A stretch of DNA of 64,000 bases from Corythucha ciliata (GCA_038030265.1 CM075939.1:53115253-53179252), one strand, 5' to 3'; positions 1 to 10,328 are shown, counted from the first letter of the stretch. A program made the numbers and translations. The notes: generated by a model from the sequence alone, not told the origin.

Positions 1-2
1 TC

Positions 3-347
3 ATGTTATTTAAAGACAAATAAATTTGCTACAGTTTGAGCGCAACCGGAGCTCTGTAAGTCCAATAGATTCCGAGATACAGCACTTCAAAATTTGGCCG
101 ATTTTCGCAAAAAGTGCAATTTTTGGGTTTTGACTATCTACCGAGCCAAATTTCGGCAGAACCCCCTCTCCTAGAGAGATGTTATCGTAAGAAAAGTTGT
201 AGTAAATGTTATTGACTTTAATTCAAGCGCAAAACGAAGTCGGTAGACCCCATGGTTCTCTTGCAATCTTAGAAAATCCGAAACAAGGGAAATTATGTTT
301 ATTGAGGCTCCTGGTAGGTTACTCTGAAACTATCTACTTTTTGACAA
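3..347 (+). repeat. Left terminal inverted repeat (345 bp)
   Basis: It begins ATGTTATTTAAAGACAAATA and ends TTTTTGACAA. The reverse complement of 6415-6760 matches it almost base for base, with a few substitutions and one extra C in the right copy. Such long TIRs are unusual for simple cut-and-paste elements and may contain the transposase-binding sites and promoter. Confidence 0.93.
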
Positions 348-719
348 CATGACTTATTATGAATTTTCTGTGAGTTAAGAATTATTGTTGAAATCAGTAT
401 ACATATTTGTAAATGTATGTATACAATTTATGATACGTAAAATTAAATTTGACACATTAAAAGACATCATATCATCAGGTAAAAAAAGTACAAGTATTAG
501 TGAAACAAATGTGGACTTTTATTATATATACAACGATATTTTACTATACTTAATACAAACATGGATTATAATGCGATATTACAGTAAACGGGGTCTTTTT
601 GATGGCCCTGGTTGGGGATCAGTGATGAGAGGTTCGTCAAATTCGAGGTCTCCTGGAAAATAGAAGAGTAGGTAAAATGAGAATGAGTTTGGTGGAAATA
701 ACAGTTTCTACATAGAGGA

Positions 720-3700
720 TTATGGCAGCTTTTCAAAAGTAGACATACCTTCGATGAGGTTTTCTTCAGCTTCTTCAGTCAATTCATCCTCTACTTCGTC
801 TTCAAATTCAGGGGACTCAATATTTTCGCACATCCCTCCACAGGATGTGCAGAGTGGTGAGCAGTGGAGGCCGATCCTTCTACAACCACAACTGTTCTGG
901 CAACCTTTTTTGCATTTGCAAGAGATGTTATTTAGCACGGATTCTGGCGCAGGGTTGGCAGTTGTGGTTATTGGGACCAGACCATTCCTTGTCTTTCTCC
1001 ATCCCCACTTGGTTGGATCTTTCTGCTGACTCCCTTTACACAACCACTGCTGCACCTGAAGGTATACTCGCAAGTAGTGTTGTTGGGCAGCAGATTCAGT
1101 TGGTGGGAGTGAGGCTATATTGGACGACGTTTTGAAAGACGACGTTATGTACAGCTTGTACCTGAGGTCGTTCAAGCTGGTCTCTTTTCGAGGACTATAC
1201 AAAGCCATAAGAAAAATATTTCCGGCTTTTGAAATATCGTGAGGGTCTGCCTGAGGGTCTTTGAAAACCTGCACAACTTCCTGTAAGTCAGGATTTTTCT
1301 GCAGGATTTTTATGGACTTCATCTTGCCCTGGTTGAACAAAGCCGACGTAGTGTCACATCCAGTCATCGCGTGCAAAAATAGTATGTGAGGCGAAACGGT
1401 TTTGTTTATGGCAACATGTGGATTGTATAGGGTGTGAGTCACCTTTCCTTTTCCCGGTTTCAAGAACCGCACATTTTGCTTTTCAGGGGTGCACAGGCCA
1501 ATCAACAATACCAGAAGGTCTACGTCTTCTCCCACAACTATTACATTTTCCTTTGCTTCAGACATTGTAAGTGCTGTCCTAACAATGAGGACATCAGCAT
1601 CTTCTGCAGCTTGGCTCGAATAAATTTCAGCTTCACTGAATTTGTCCATTAGCATGGGGATAAATCGCCTCTTATTCTGTGAGTTTGCCAGGAAACTCTC
1701 CTGGGATACAGTGGGCACCATGATTTCTGTAAATGATATCGCAGCAGACTGCTTTCGTTGTGCTCTTCTCTGTCTTTCGACTTGTTTGGTGCCTTGAAAC
1801 CCTTCGTCAGGGTAACCATCAAAGATAACAGTTGCAGCTGGATAGTGTGCTTTGACGTATGACACATAACTTCTGCAAATTTCGGCATACGTCTGGTTCA
1901 GCTTCCATTTAACCCTGTGAAGTAAATATCCTCCATCAATGACAAATTTTGGATTGGTCAGGTCCTGCTCAGTTGGAGTAAATGCCTTGTACATGCTTGA
2001 TTTGGTTGCTTTACGCGTTATCCCATGCTCATCGAAAAGAGAGAGCGGGCAGGGGCTAAGCTCATAGCTTAAAAATTCTCGCAGCTCTTCATCGGTGTGC
2101 TTGACAATGGTGATCCGTTGGAAAAGTGTAGTGGGACTGATAACTACAGTCTTGTCCTTAATCTGAATTGCTGAGTTCATAATTGCAAGAGGCTGCACTC
2201 TGTCACTTCTTTTCAATTTCATGTGTTGGAAATTGCCACCAGTGGAGTCCTGAAGACTTTTCAGCCCCACTTCCTTGGACAAGTGGCAGTTGATCCTCTC
2301 ATCACCTACAACACCCGTACTTATTGACTTGAGGTCGGTGGTTTTGGGGAAAGGAGCATGTTCGTTCAACCAATTCAGAAACTTCTGTGCATCAGAGTGA
2401 TCTCGCTTTTGGGCACTGTCTCTGCTGTCAACATGTTGCTCGGATGTTGCAACTTCCAACCCTGCAAATTGTTCAATCTGTTGGCACACATGGACCAGTG
2501 CTGTCATGCCTTGAGTCCATTTTGACAAAACACCTGCACTTACTCCACGGCCATGAGTGAGACCACCACTCGACTTCATCGACCTCATGAGAGTTTGCTC
2601 AATGGTCATATCACTCCAGATACCACACCAGAACTTATCAGTCCGACGAATTGAGAAAAACCCTTGGGTGATGAATTGCACTAATTCAGCAGATGGCATG
2701 ACAGTTTCCAAGGTATGCATATCCTGAAGGTACAGATGACTGCATTTGGCATAGTTATGATGGCCACTGGAATGAAAAATAGGGAGCATTTCATGAATTG
2801 TTTGAAGGTGTAGTTTCCAGTTGCTGCTTCTCTCAGCTTCAATGAAATGCTTCATCAAAGTCACCATTTCAAAGTAGCGAACCCAGAGCTTGGCAGTTGG
2901 GCCGCGTTCAGCCAAAACTTGAAGCTGGGTTCTGAATTGTTCTCTCCAAGCTTTTACAGTCGCATTCTCTTGCACATCATTTGAAAGAATAACACTTCTG
3001 TCCAAGTTGAATAAGATCTCTGTTATGTCTTCCTCCATATTTGGTGACAGGACCATTGAGTCTATGACAATTTTGGCCAACGTTCTGTGCGCCAACATAT
3101 GAGCTCGCACTGCCCTTGCGTAAGAATGGCCAGTCATAATTTTTTCTGTAGAGTTTGCTGCAAATATGGTAGTAAACAGCTCAAACAAGCCACTACCTTG
3201 CATTATCAAACCAATTGCTCCCATAAAGGACATCAGTAAGTGAAATCCACCCAGCCTCACTATGACATTGGAGAGAGCAGGATCATTGGGGCGACTTGCA
3301 AGAATGTCTCGAGCCTTGAGGTAGAGGGGTTGGTCAAATGTGATAAAAGTGGTAACTTGATTCAAGTTATGAGTGTTCTCTACCCCTTTGTAAATTGCTG
3401 TCAGAATTGTATCGTAGTCACTTGGAGGAGCATTGATGAAAGGCATGTAATTAATAAAAGTTTGTTCATACGGCATGTCCCTCATGACATCTTCCATAAA
3501 CCCATTCCATCCAGATAGGCCAGGGATGTGTCGACTTTTGCCATATAGCCAAAGCAGATCAGGCACACTAGGAACCACAGTTGATTCTGTTTCTGGGTAT
3601 AGTTCCCTCAGATCTTCGACCAGGATGTCTGATAACCCATTAGGCTTAGTCCTTTCAAAGTGGAACATTTTCATGGATGCATTACTGCTACGGATGGGCG

Positions 3701-5111
3701 GCGATGTAAGTCGAGGAATGACTTGGTTGGGGATGACTGCGCGCTTCGGAGAAATACAGGAAATACCACCCATCACATGAAACGTGTGGTGTCCATCGAT
3801 TGTGTGGACGTTGAAGTCCGCATTATCGAAGACCTGCTGTGAGAAGGTTGGAGGATAGACTTGCAGAGGGTTACTGTGGACGGCTGACTCTTCCAGGCGC
3901 ATGGTCTCAGAATATGTTGCACCAAATCCCAATGAGGCCAACAAATCAATCAAATTCCTTGAACCAAACTTCTTATATACTAAAACTGACAACCCAAGAA
4001 GAATTGGAGACAGGAAGGACTTGGGCCTATCTGCGCCAATCATGGCATGAGCCAATGCTGTGCTCTTCTTTTCCCATTTTTCGTGGTCTCCTCGTTTCTT
4101 GTGGAGCACGACTGTATTCATAAATGAGCGTAGAGTTTCAGGAATCATTTCCTTACTTCCATCCACGAAAGTGTCAGGTGGGGGGTACTGATCTTTTTCA
4201 TAATTAATGGCACGTATATCCTCAGCAATAATTCCAGCTGCAGTTGTGCATATCCGGAGTCTTTCCTCCTCTTCGTTTTTGGCCTTCTTCTGGTACCATG
4301 CGTCTGTCAAAATTTTATACCCCGTGTTTTTGAAGCAAACAACCATCTCCTTCTTTTTGGAAAATGAAAAAATCACGTCGGAACCGTATTTTTTAAGTAA
4401 GTGGGCTTTCACCGTTCTGGGGTCAGGTCTATATTCTCCCTTAATTTGCTGCAGCAGTTGTTCCATAGAAAACTGGCATTCCCCATCACTGTTCTCGAGA
4501 TGATGAACAATATCTTTCATTGCTGCCTCAATGTCTTGGCAAAGAGGACCCCTAGCTTTCTTTTCGCTAGCTTTTGGACGATTGTACAGCTTCCTATTAC
4601 ACAGACTGTGATATTGGCAGTCAGAGGCCACTATGTCAGAGACGCTCGAAAGTCTGTCGATTATGCCTCGTCCGAAGTCGTCATCTCGTTCTCTGGCCCT
4701 TTTAATAAGGGTGTCCTTAACCTTCAGAACTCGAACCTTATACACTGTGTTACGATTGGTCTTTTTCTTTTGTTGTTGTTGATTGAATTCTGGGGGTATG
4801 GGAAGAGCACATATGAAGCAGTGAGTTCTAAAAGAGAACTTATTTATTTCAGCAGATCGTCTTTTGGGTGCCTCCCTACCCTCCTCTACGTTCTTCAAAT
4901 GAGCAGCAATCATTCTTTCATTAATATACCTTTTACGGCATCGATCATGCAAGTCAACTGAGGACAACTTACCGATCTCAGCATGCTTTCCATCCTTCCT
5001 CCTTTTGCTGCATTCAATTAACGTTTTTAAACCTCTTTCCCGCACCGTCGTCACCTTCTCGACCTCGCTATCTAGCACGTCATCGCACAAAACACACACG
5101 CGCGAAGACAT
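720..5111 (-). CDS. Putative transposase-like protein: two C2HC fingers, unassigned core, FEN1/XPG-like PIN nuclease, CXC domain
   Basis: An uninterrupted frame of about 1463 codons, the only intact long gene in the window. The first ATG is at 5111 (A at -3); the open frame reaches 5177 only through a TTG codon. Numbering from that ATG: two tandem C-x2-C...H-x2-C units lie at residues 6-58 and 98-171. A core at about 425-800 holds DNADFNVHTIDGHHTFHVMG, a TFDQPLYLKA block, GGFHLLMSFMGAIG and SGHHNYAKCSHLYLQ, rich in Asp and His as in a metal-dependent transposase, though this is inference. At about 1058-1260 it has FEN1/XPG features: VIDGGYLLH, VIFDGYPDEG, AAEDADVLIV, VVGEDVDLL and MTGCDTT. 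A nine-cysteine CXC cluster at 1398-1428 resembles tesmin/TSO1 DNA-binding domains. An acidic tail follows. A DNA-binding nuclease that mobilises the surrounding element is the simplest reading. No family name is claimed. Confidence 0.85.
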   Translation of the reverse strand: MSSRVCVLCDDVLDSEVEKVTTVRERGLKTLIECSKRRKDGKHAEIGKLSSVDLHDRCRKRYINERMIAAHLKNVEEGREAPKRRSAEINKFSFRTHCFICALPIPPEFNQQQQKKKTNRNTVYKVRVLKVKDTLIKRARERDDDFGRGIIDRLSSVSDIVASDCQYHSLCNRKLYNRPKASEKKARGPLCQDIEAAMKDIVHHLENSDGECQFSMEQLLQQIKGEYRPDPRTVKAHLLKKYGSDVIFSFSKKKEMVVCFKNTGYKILTDAWYQKKAKNEEEERLRICTTAAGIIAEDIRAINYEKDQYPPPDTFVDGSKEMIPETLRSFMNTVVLHKKRGDHEKWEKKSTALAHAMIGADRPKSFLSPILLGLSVLVYKKFGSRNLIDLLASLGFGATYSETMRLEESAVHSNPLQVYPPTFSQQVFDNADFNVHTIDGHHTFHVMGGISCISPKRAVIPNQVIPRLTSPPIRSSNASMKMFHFERTKPNGLSDILVEDLRELYPETESTVVPSVPDLLWLYGKSRHIPGLSGWNGFMEDVMRDMPYEQTFINYMPFINAPPSDYDTILTAIYKGVENTHNLNQVTTFITFDQPLYLKARDILASRPNDPALSNVIVRLGGFHLLMSFMGAIGLIMQGSGLFELFTTIFAANSTEKIMTGHSYARAVRAHMLAHRTLAKIVIDSMVLSPNMEEDITEILFNLDRSVILSNDVQENATVKAWREQFRTQLQVLAERGPTAKLWVRYFEMVTLMKHFIEAERSSNWKLHLQTIHEMLPIFHSSGHHNYAKCSHLYLQDMHTLETVMPSAELVQFITQGFFSIRRTDKFWCGIWSDMTIEQTLMRSMKSSGGLTHGRGVSAGVLSKWTQGMTALVHVCQQIEQFAGLEVATSEQHVDSRDSAQKRDHSDAQKFLNWLNEHAPFPKTTDLKSISTGVVGDERINCHLSKEVGLKSLQDSTGGNFQHMKLKRSDRVQPLAIMNSAIQIKDKTVVISPTTLFQRITIVKHTDEELREFLSYELSPCPLSLFDEHGITRKATKSSMYKAFTPTEQDLTNPKFVIDGGYLLHRVKWKLNQTYAEICRSYVSYVKAHYPAATVIFDGYPDEGFQGTKQVERQRRAQRKQSAAISFTEIMVPTVSQESFLANSQNKRRFIPMLMDKFSEAEIYSSQAAEDADVLIVRTALTMSEAKENVIVVGEDVDLLVLLIGLCTPEKQNVRFLKPGKGKVTHTLYNPHVAINKTVSPHILFLHAMTGCDTTSALFNQGKMKSIKILQKNPDLQEVVQVFKDPQADPHDISKAGNIFLMALYSPRKETSLNDLRYKLYITSSFKTSSNIASLPPTESAAQQHYLRVYLQVQQWLCKGSQQKDPTKWGWRKTRNGLVPITTTANPAPESVLNNISCKCKKGCQNSCGCRRIGLHCSPLCTSCGGMCENIESPEFEDEVEDELTEEAEENLIEGMSTFEKLP

Positions 5112-5710
5112 TGTCAACACAACACTCACGTAGGTACTATAATATCGCACATAGATACAACAGAGATGATATTCCAACGGCTACAATTCACGAACTACTC
5201 CCGAATGTGTTGAGAGCGCAGGTTAGTAGATAAGGGCGGTGGGGCTTCGGTCGAGGGACCGTCCCATGGGGTGGAAACTCTATTGTTCATAATTGAGACA
5301 GAGTTTTTAGTCGGCTTTACGCTTGGAGCGCTACCTTTTCGAAATTTAGTTAGAAGGCCAGCCGCTCATGAAACTAGCGCTTAGAAACCCTCGTCGGTCA
5401 GAGCCTTTCAGTGTGCTCTGTGCCTCGTGCTTGGTTAGTTGTTTTTGTTCCTTTGTTCAAATCCTTGTTTTTTCGTTTTTCTCTTTCATTCCTGCCTTTT
5501 TTCCTGTCTATATTTCAACCGTTATTTTCAGAACTTCTCCCTCGCCTTGATTTTTTTTTGTTGTTCTCTTCCAGAACGCATTCCTTTTTTTACTTTTCAA
5601 GCGTTTTAAGAACGAACTTCTGTCCCTACCTTAAAGGTACTTCTGAGTTATTCAGGGATATATTTTCCTTTGAAGCCTTGTTCCTACATCCACACATAAT
5701 AACAACGCCT
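5112..5710. other. Non-coding spacer upstream of the long gene in the TIR transposon
   Basis: This holds the presumed promoter and leader of the minus-strand gene and a pyrimidine-rich tract (about 5430-5620). The phrase GGCTTTACG plus a GGAGCGC near 5315-5330 recurs near 6184-6205. No other gene is recognised. Confidence 0.4.
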
Positions 5711-5866
5711 GGTGGGAAGCACAAGTGCTGTGTACCCGGCTGTGAGGACAGAACATTGCCCCAACATTACTTGCCCTCCAATCGTGATTTGGCTCGGAAT
5801 TGGTTGGAGAGCATTGGGGATAAAAGTCTAATGGATCTGTGAACTGCACCCATCTGTTCGGATTGT
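5711..5866 (+). pseudogene. Broken THAP-like zinc finger
   Basis: On the strand opposite the long gene, the frame reads HKCCVPGC, then a stretch ending ARNWLESIGDKS, which looks like the start of a THAP finger (C-x2-4-C, then the conserved W and IG). A TGA follows at 5840-5842. In the same frame beyond it lies ICSDC, where a THAP finger would show C-x2-H; here the His position reads Cys. The upstream part of this frame is pyrimidine-rich and not recognisably protein. It could also be an exon whose splice site I cannot see, but the stop and the lost His favour decay. THAP fingers bind DNA and occur in P-element-type transposases, so this may be a former accessory DNA-binding gene. Confidence 0.5.
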
Positions 5867-5985
5867 ATTATAATAACGAAAATACAAGGTTTAGCATGAA
5901 TACTCCTATTTGTGAAATTTTGTCAATAAAATAACAACCATAAATATTGGATCAGTTTTTTCTTTTTGAACCAATAGGAATATTA

Positions 5986-6113
5986 GTCTGTTCCAGTAAG
6001 GTGTTTGGAAACATGTTTGGAGCAAATTTGCCATGGGGCCAGCCAATAAAATATTGGCTGGTCCTATAGCAAATCTACTCCGAATATTTTCCCAACACCT
6101 CACTGGAACAGAC
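5986..6113. repeat. 128-bp hairpin inside the TIR transposon
   Basis: Two ~61-bp arms, the left beginning GTCTGTTCCAGTAAGGTGTT and the right ending CACTGGAACAGAC, pair around a 5-base AAAAT loop next to CCAGCCAAT/ATTGGCTGG. Pairing is imperfect, about 80 percent by eye. It may be a small MITE or part of the element's sub-terminal structure. Confidence 0.8.
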
Positions 6114-6414
6114 CTATTAATAAAGTACGTGAAAGAGAAAAACTACCGCTATCTACCGGCGATTTCGGTGAAAATAGTTGGGCGGCTTTACGCCAGGGAG
6201 CGCAAAAGACTGTCTTATCCCCACCAACGCCAGTTTCCCATCTATAGTATACTTCCTTTATCTATGGACCGTCCTTTGATGAACAGAAGGGGAAGGGCAC
6301 TGACCCTCTATTGCGCACCAAATGCTTATCGCCCCTCACATACCCCTTGTCATTCGCCCTCCGGTCGGTAAAAAAGGCTCACCCGTTCCACAGCTTGTGA
6401 ATAAAATAATAATC

Positions 6415-6760
6415 TTGTCAAAAAGTAGTTAGTTTCAGAGTAACCTACCAGGAGCCTCAATAAACATCATTTCCCTTGTTTCGGATTTTCTAAGATTGCA
6501 AGAGAACCATGGGGTCTACCGACTTCGTTTTGCGCTTGAATTAAAGTCAATAACATTTACTACAACTTTTCTTACGATAACATCTCTCTAGGAGGAGGGG
6601 GTTCTGCCGAAATTTGGCTCGGTAGATAGTCAAAACCCAAAAATTGCACTTTTTGCGAAAATCGGCCAAATTTTGAAGTGCCGTATCTCGGGATCTATTG
6701 GACCTTCAGAGCTCCGGTTGCGCTCAAACTGTAGCAAATTTATTTGTCTTTAAATAACAT
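6415..6760 (-). repeat. Right terminal inverted repeat (346 bp)
   Basis: This is the inverted partner of 3-347, one base longer because of one extra C in a C-run. Homology stops sharply on both sides (inner end TTGTCAA, outer end AACAT), which fixes the element boundary at 6760. Confidence 0.93.
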
Positions 6761-7019
6761 AATAAGGTTTTTTTACAAAAAGTTGATAGTTTTTGAGCTA
6801 TACTCAAAAAAAAAAAAAGTCAAAAATTTCTCAGTTTTTAGCATTTTTCTCCATTTTCCGTCACGAAATTTTGTTGGCAAACCTCAGATTCGGATTCAGC
6901 ACCTCAAAATACATATAGAATCATAAAAACCATTTCTACCCCAAAACTTGTTTCTATTTTTCACCTAATGACTGGACTAACTAATATCACACATTCTTTG
7001 AATTCGCGCCTTTAACTTT

Positions 7020-7262
7020 TCGAGACGAGACCGAGACTTTCGAGACCGAGACCGAGGCTTTCAAGACCGAGACCGAGGCTTTCAAGACCGAGACCGAGAC
7101 CGACTTTTCATGATCGAGACCGAGACGAGACCGACTTTTCATGTTCGAGACCGAGACCGAGACGAGACCGACTTTTCATGAGCGAGACCGAGACCGAGAC
7201 GAGACCGACTTTTCATGAACGAGACCGAGACCGAGACCACTCAAGTCTCGTCTCGGTCTCGT
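7020..7262 (+). repeat. GAGACC/GAGACGAGACC minisatellite
   Basis: Tandem units built from CGAGACC and CGAGACGAGACC with a spacer ACTTTTCATG repeated about every 36 bp. The array ends with an inverted copy, GTCTCGTCTCGGTCTCG, so its right edge can fold back. Confidence 0.9.
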
Positions 7263-10006
7263 GCATCACTAATCCGGAAGAATCTCTCGGGGTAACTGAG
7301 CGGAAAAGCCCTAACAAAAATGGGCAATCTAAAAATTAAAAATTGGGACGTTCAGCCGTATAATCGGAATCAAATCGGAGTGTTATTGTTGAGGGATTTG
7401 CGAAGGCTGGTCACATTTTTTTATCTTCTTCTTATTCGCGAACTTCCGAGTGAAACTTTGTTCAATTTTCGCTCGTTTCGCTTCAAGGAAATAAATCGGA
7501 GGAAGTATTGCTGCGATCTTCAAAAAAGACACGCAAATATTTCCTTCCCGATTTGCAAGGCGAGCAACCCGGCCACGCGGTGTGTGCCAGGAAAAGCTTC
7601 CGAGCTTCAATAAACTACTGGAACTCACTTTTTTTTTTGTCCTCTTTTTCGGATCAACTCAATTAGCAGATTGTCCTAATCGATTCCATTTAGTCTGGGT
7701 GTGTGTGCTTTTTCAAGAGGGCAATGAATGTAGGAATTTCGTGCCCCCTCCCCCCAGCCCCACCAACTTCATAGGTTAGAGCCCTGCTCCTTTTACGACG
7801 TGATCGTTATTCGTTTTAATTGACAACTTAAAAGCTAATGATTTTTTTTTTTTCTCCTCGAACGATCCTTCTGAACCAATCTTGGTGGGAGGAGTGGAAT
7901 TAACTTTGATCGGTCGGCACATCAGAGCCACGATGACGAAGGGCGGGTGATCACGCTTTCTGTTGAATATATACGCCACGCCACGACGAGTTGGCTTAAG
8001 TAGAGCCCCCCCCCCCTCCACTCTCACACACAACACTCCTCATCGCCTAGCTACAAATAGCCTTTTGCGAAACGACGCCCTCATAATTTTATCAACGATA
8101 GGGATCCTTCCAAAACCTGCAAGAATTCAAGAGTCCTGGTCGTTAATTTAATGAAAGAATATACAAGGTATGAAAGGGTGTTAGGGTGAAGCAAAAAAAA
8201 AAAAAAAAAATAGATAAATTGCGGTGACGAAGGAACACGATCGAACGAAGGAACTCGGATACTACAAAGGAGGGGGGGGGGGTGTTGGCTGGGAAGGCTG
8301 AAAGTGGAGACTTTGTCCTTGGGGCGAACTGCTCTTGGTGAAGTTTCGCAAAAGTCTGAACAGAGTCGCCAGTTAATTGGTGGCAAGTATGCATTTATAA
8401 TTATGGTGAGGTGAAAAAAAAAATTGTTATATGTGTGGTGGGAGGGGTGGAGGAAATTGAGGGCGGCAGGCGCACGGGCAAGGTGGAAAGGATTGTGCAA
8501 TTTCACTTTCGCGTGGATCAGCTCCTGAGGGCATTAGGGCGAGAAAAAGATTTATTATTATTAAATTTTTTTTTAATTTCAAGCATTATAAGACGAAAAT
8601 CTGGCGAAGGGGCTGGGACGGGAGGATTCAAAACACGCGTGTTCTACATCCTCATCAGAAAGAAGGAGCGATTAATTTTTTCTCTCCTTTTTTTTTTGTA
8701 TCCACCTCAAAAAGCGAGCATTGAGTAACGTCCAGATTTAGACACCTTTTTTTGCCACAACAAACTAACGCGAGGAATGCCGAGGCAATAAATTCCGAGA
8801 GGGAACGCATTAATTAATCCAAATTGAAGGCGTGTAATTTGTTAAAACCCCTCCTTTTTCATCCTCTTTTCACAAGCACGAACAATAGAACAGGGAACAG
8901 GCATTTAATTGTAGACCCATGAGAAAGCGGAAGGAACAGGACACTTGAGCTCCTTCAGAAGCTCGTATAAAGAAGATGAGTGCGCTAATAACAATAATCA
9001 AGAAGGGAAATGTTGAGCTGAAGGATCGATAATTCTTGTCGAGCGCTGCTTTTTTAACAAGAGGAAATACTACAAAAATACGCTAAAGAAAATAAATTCC
9101 GCTGGAAAAATAGCGTCTCGAGCGCGATGTAATTTTCTCGATCTATAAATAAATTCTCATTGAATTAAAATGAAAAGTAACAATCAGACGGATCTTTAAC
9201 AGCAATGATTCCTTGATTACTTCAACAGACAAGACTGCGATTAAAATCGTCCCACATTCTAATAGAAACAAGAAAATCCGGCCAGTGTTTTATGCTTCGT
9301 GTACCGGATTAAAAAGAATGTTTAAAACAAAAAGAGAGACAGAGAAGGGGGCAGAAGACAAATCACGGTCAATTGTATATGTTTCAGCTCTCCAGGTGCT
9401 TCGATTTGCACATCCTTGAAGAGATGTCGTCAAACGTTGAAAATTGGACGTAAAAGAAAACAGACGAAAAAAAAAAGCCGTTCAAAACGTGACTCCTAAG
9501 TATGGACAGGACGACTTTATTATTCATTTTATGACTTTCAATCAGAGCACGACTACAAAGTTTCCCTTTTTTAAAGGAAGATCTACCCTTGATAATGAAT
9601 TCTAAAAAAAAGTGTCTTTAAGTTTCTTCCTCCCAGTTTACGTTACACCCAGATTTTCGATTTAAGAAATCCCCACCATTTGCCGGTAAACACTCAGTTT
9701 GTCTTTTTAATGTGTAAAAACTGTCAGTTTCCACATAGAATGAAACTTTGACCATCAAACGTGAACTGTTTTGTGTACGACACAAGCTGCAATCTGAAGT
9801 AAATTGATAGAAAACCCCCTTTTGAGCCTTTTGATCGATCGAGAAGCGAACCCCGTTCTGTACGCCGTCAGATTCGTGCGATAGAGCTGTAGCTAATAAA
9901 AAACAATTTTCGCGGCCATTTGCTGACTTCAAACGCGTGATTTCATGGGGTTTGGCTTGCTGAAAACCCAATTTCGTGGGGTTGCCTTGCTGAAATAACA
10001 TTGATG
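7263..10006. other. No recognisable gene; low-complexity intergenic DNA
   Basis: Short open frames occur but none has a domain, start context or coding-like composition. There are A, T, G and C runs (for example near 7840, 8010, 8195 and 8275) and a two-copy ~33-bp repeat around 9940-9995 (TGGGGTTTGGCTTGCTGAAA and a variant). Confidence 0.6.
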
Positions 10007-10132
10007 GCGTTTTCCATTCAATGTATTACACTCGTGTGGTGTTAGTGTTTCCACCCGTCCTCTCTGAATTGAAACTATGTTCATGGAGAGGACGCTGCAC
10101 TACACTTGTGAAGTGTGTTGAATGGAAATCGC
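10007..10132. repeat. Imperfect 126-bp hairpin element
   Basis: The left end GCGTTTTCCATTCAA pairs with the right end TTGAATGGAAATCGC, and matching continues inward (ACACTCGTGTGGTGT against ACACTTGTGAAGTGT; GTCCTCTC against GAGAGGAC). It is probably a small non-autonomous element. Confidence 0.7.
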
Positions 10133-10176
10133 TATAAGATTTGACTCACTAAAAACTCTATTTTCGAAAATTTTTA

Positions 10177-10328
10177 GTCAGCTCCATACATGCGGTGTTT
10201 GCCAAATAACGAGCAAAATATTTATTTTATAAATTTCTAGCATTGCCTAGATACCGATCAATTGAAAATTGAAAAATATTTTGCTCGTTATTTGGCAAAT
10301 ACCGCATGTGTGGAGCCGGCTTTAGCTT
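10177..10328. repeat. MITE-like hairpin, ~45-bp inverted termini (family also at 34160)
   Basis: CATGCGGTGTTTGCCAAATA then ACGAGCAAAATATTT on the left is mirrored by AAATATTTTGCTCGTTATTT then GGCAAATACCGCATG on the right. A related element in the opposite orientation lies at 34160-34310, sharing the termini and an internal GGCAAT-GCTAGAAATT motif. Confidence 0.85.

Larger units (their letters stand above)
3..6760. mobile_element. Complete TIR DNA transposon of unassigned superfamily, with a PIN-nuclease/CXC gene
   Basis: Bases 3-347 and 6415-6760 are near-perfect inverted copies of each other, so the whole 6758-bp interval reads as one DNA transposon. Inside are one very long intact minus-strand gene (720-5111), a broken THAP-like finger on the plus strand (about 5711-5866) and a 128-bp hairpin (5986-6113). 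The window begins two bases before the left terminus, so the target-site duplication cannot be read; the right terminus is followed by AATAAGG. The gene has no stop in 4.4 kb while most other elements here are decayed, which suggests recent activity. The superfamily is not assigned: none of the usual Tc1, hAT, P or piggyBac motifs was recognised in the long protein. Confidence 0.85.

Noticed and set aside
4401..4961. 186-codon plus-strand frame opposite the long gene
   Set aside because: Antisense shadow of the PIN/CXC gene; no domain of its own.
5112..5177. 22 extra N-terminal codons on the long gene
   Set aside because: The extension starts with TTG; the first ATG is at 5111 with a good context immediately before the first zinc finger.
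8081..8506. 141-codon minus-strand open frame
   Set aside because: Low-complexity Phe/Pro-rich translation over homopolymer runs, no domain, overlaps other open frames.
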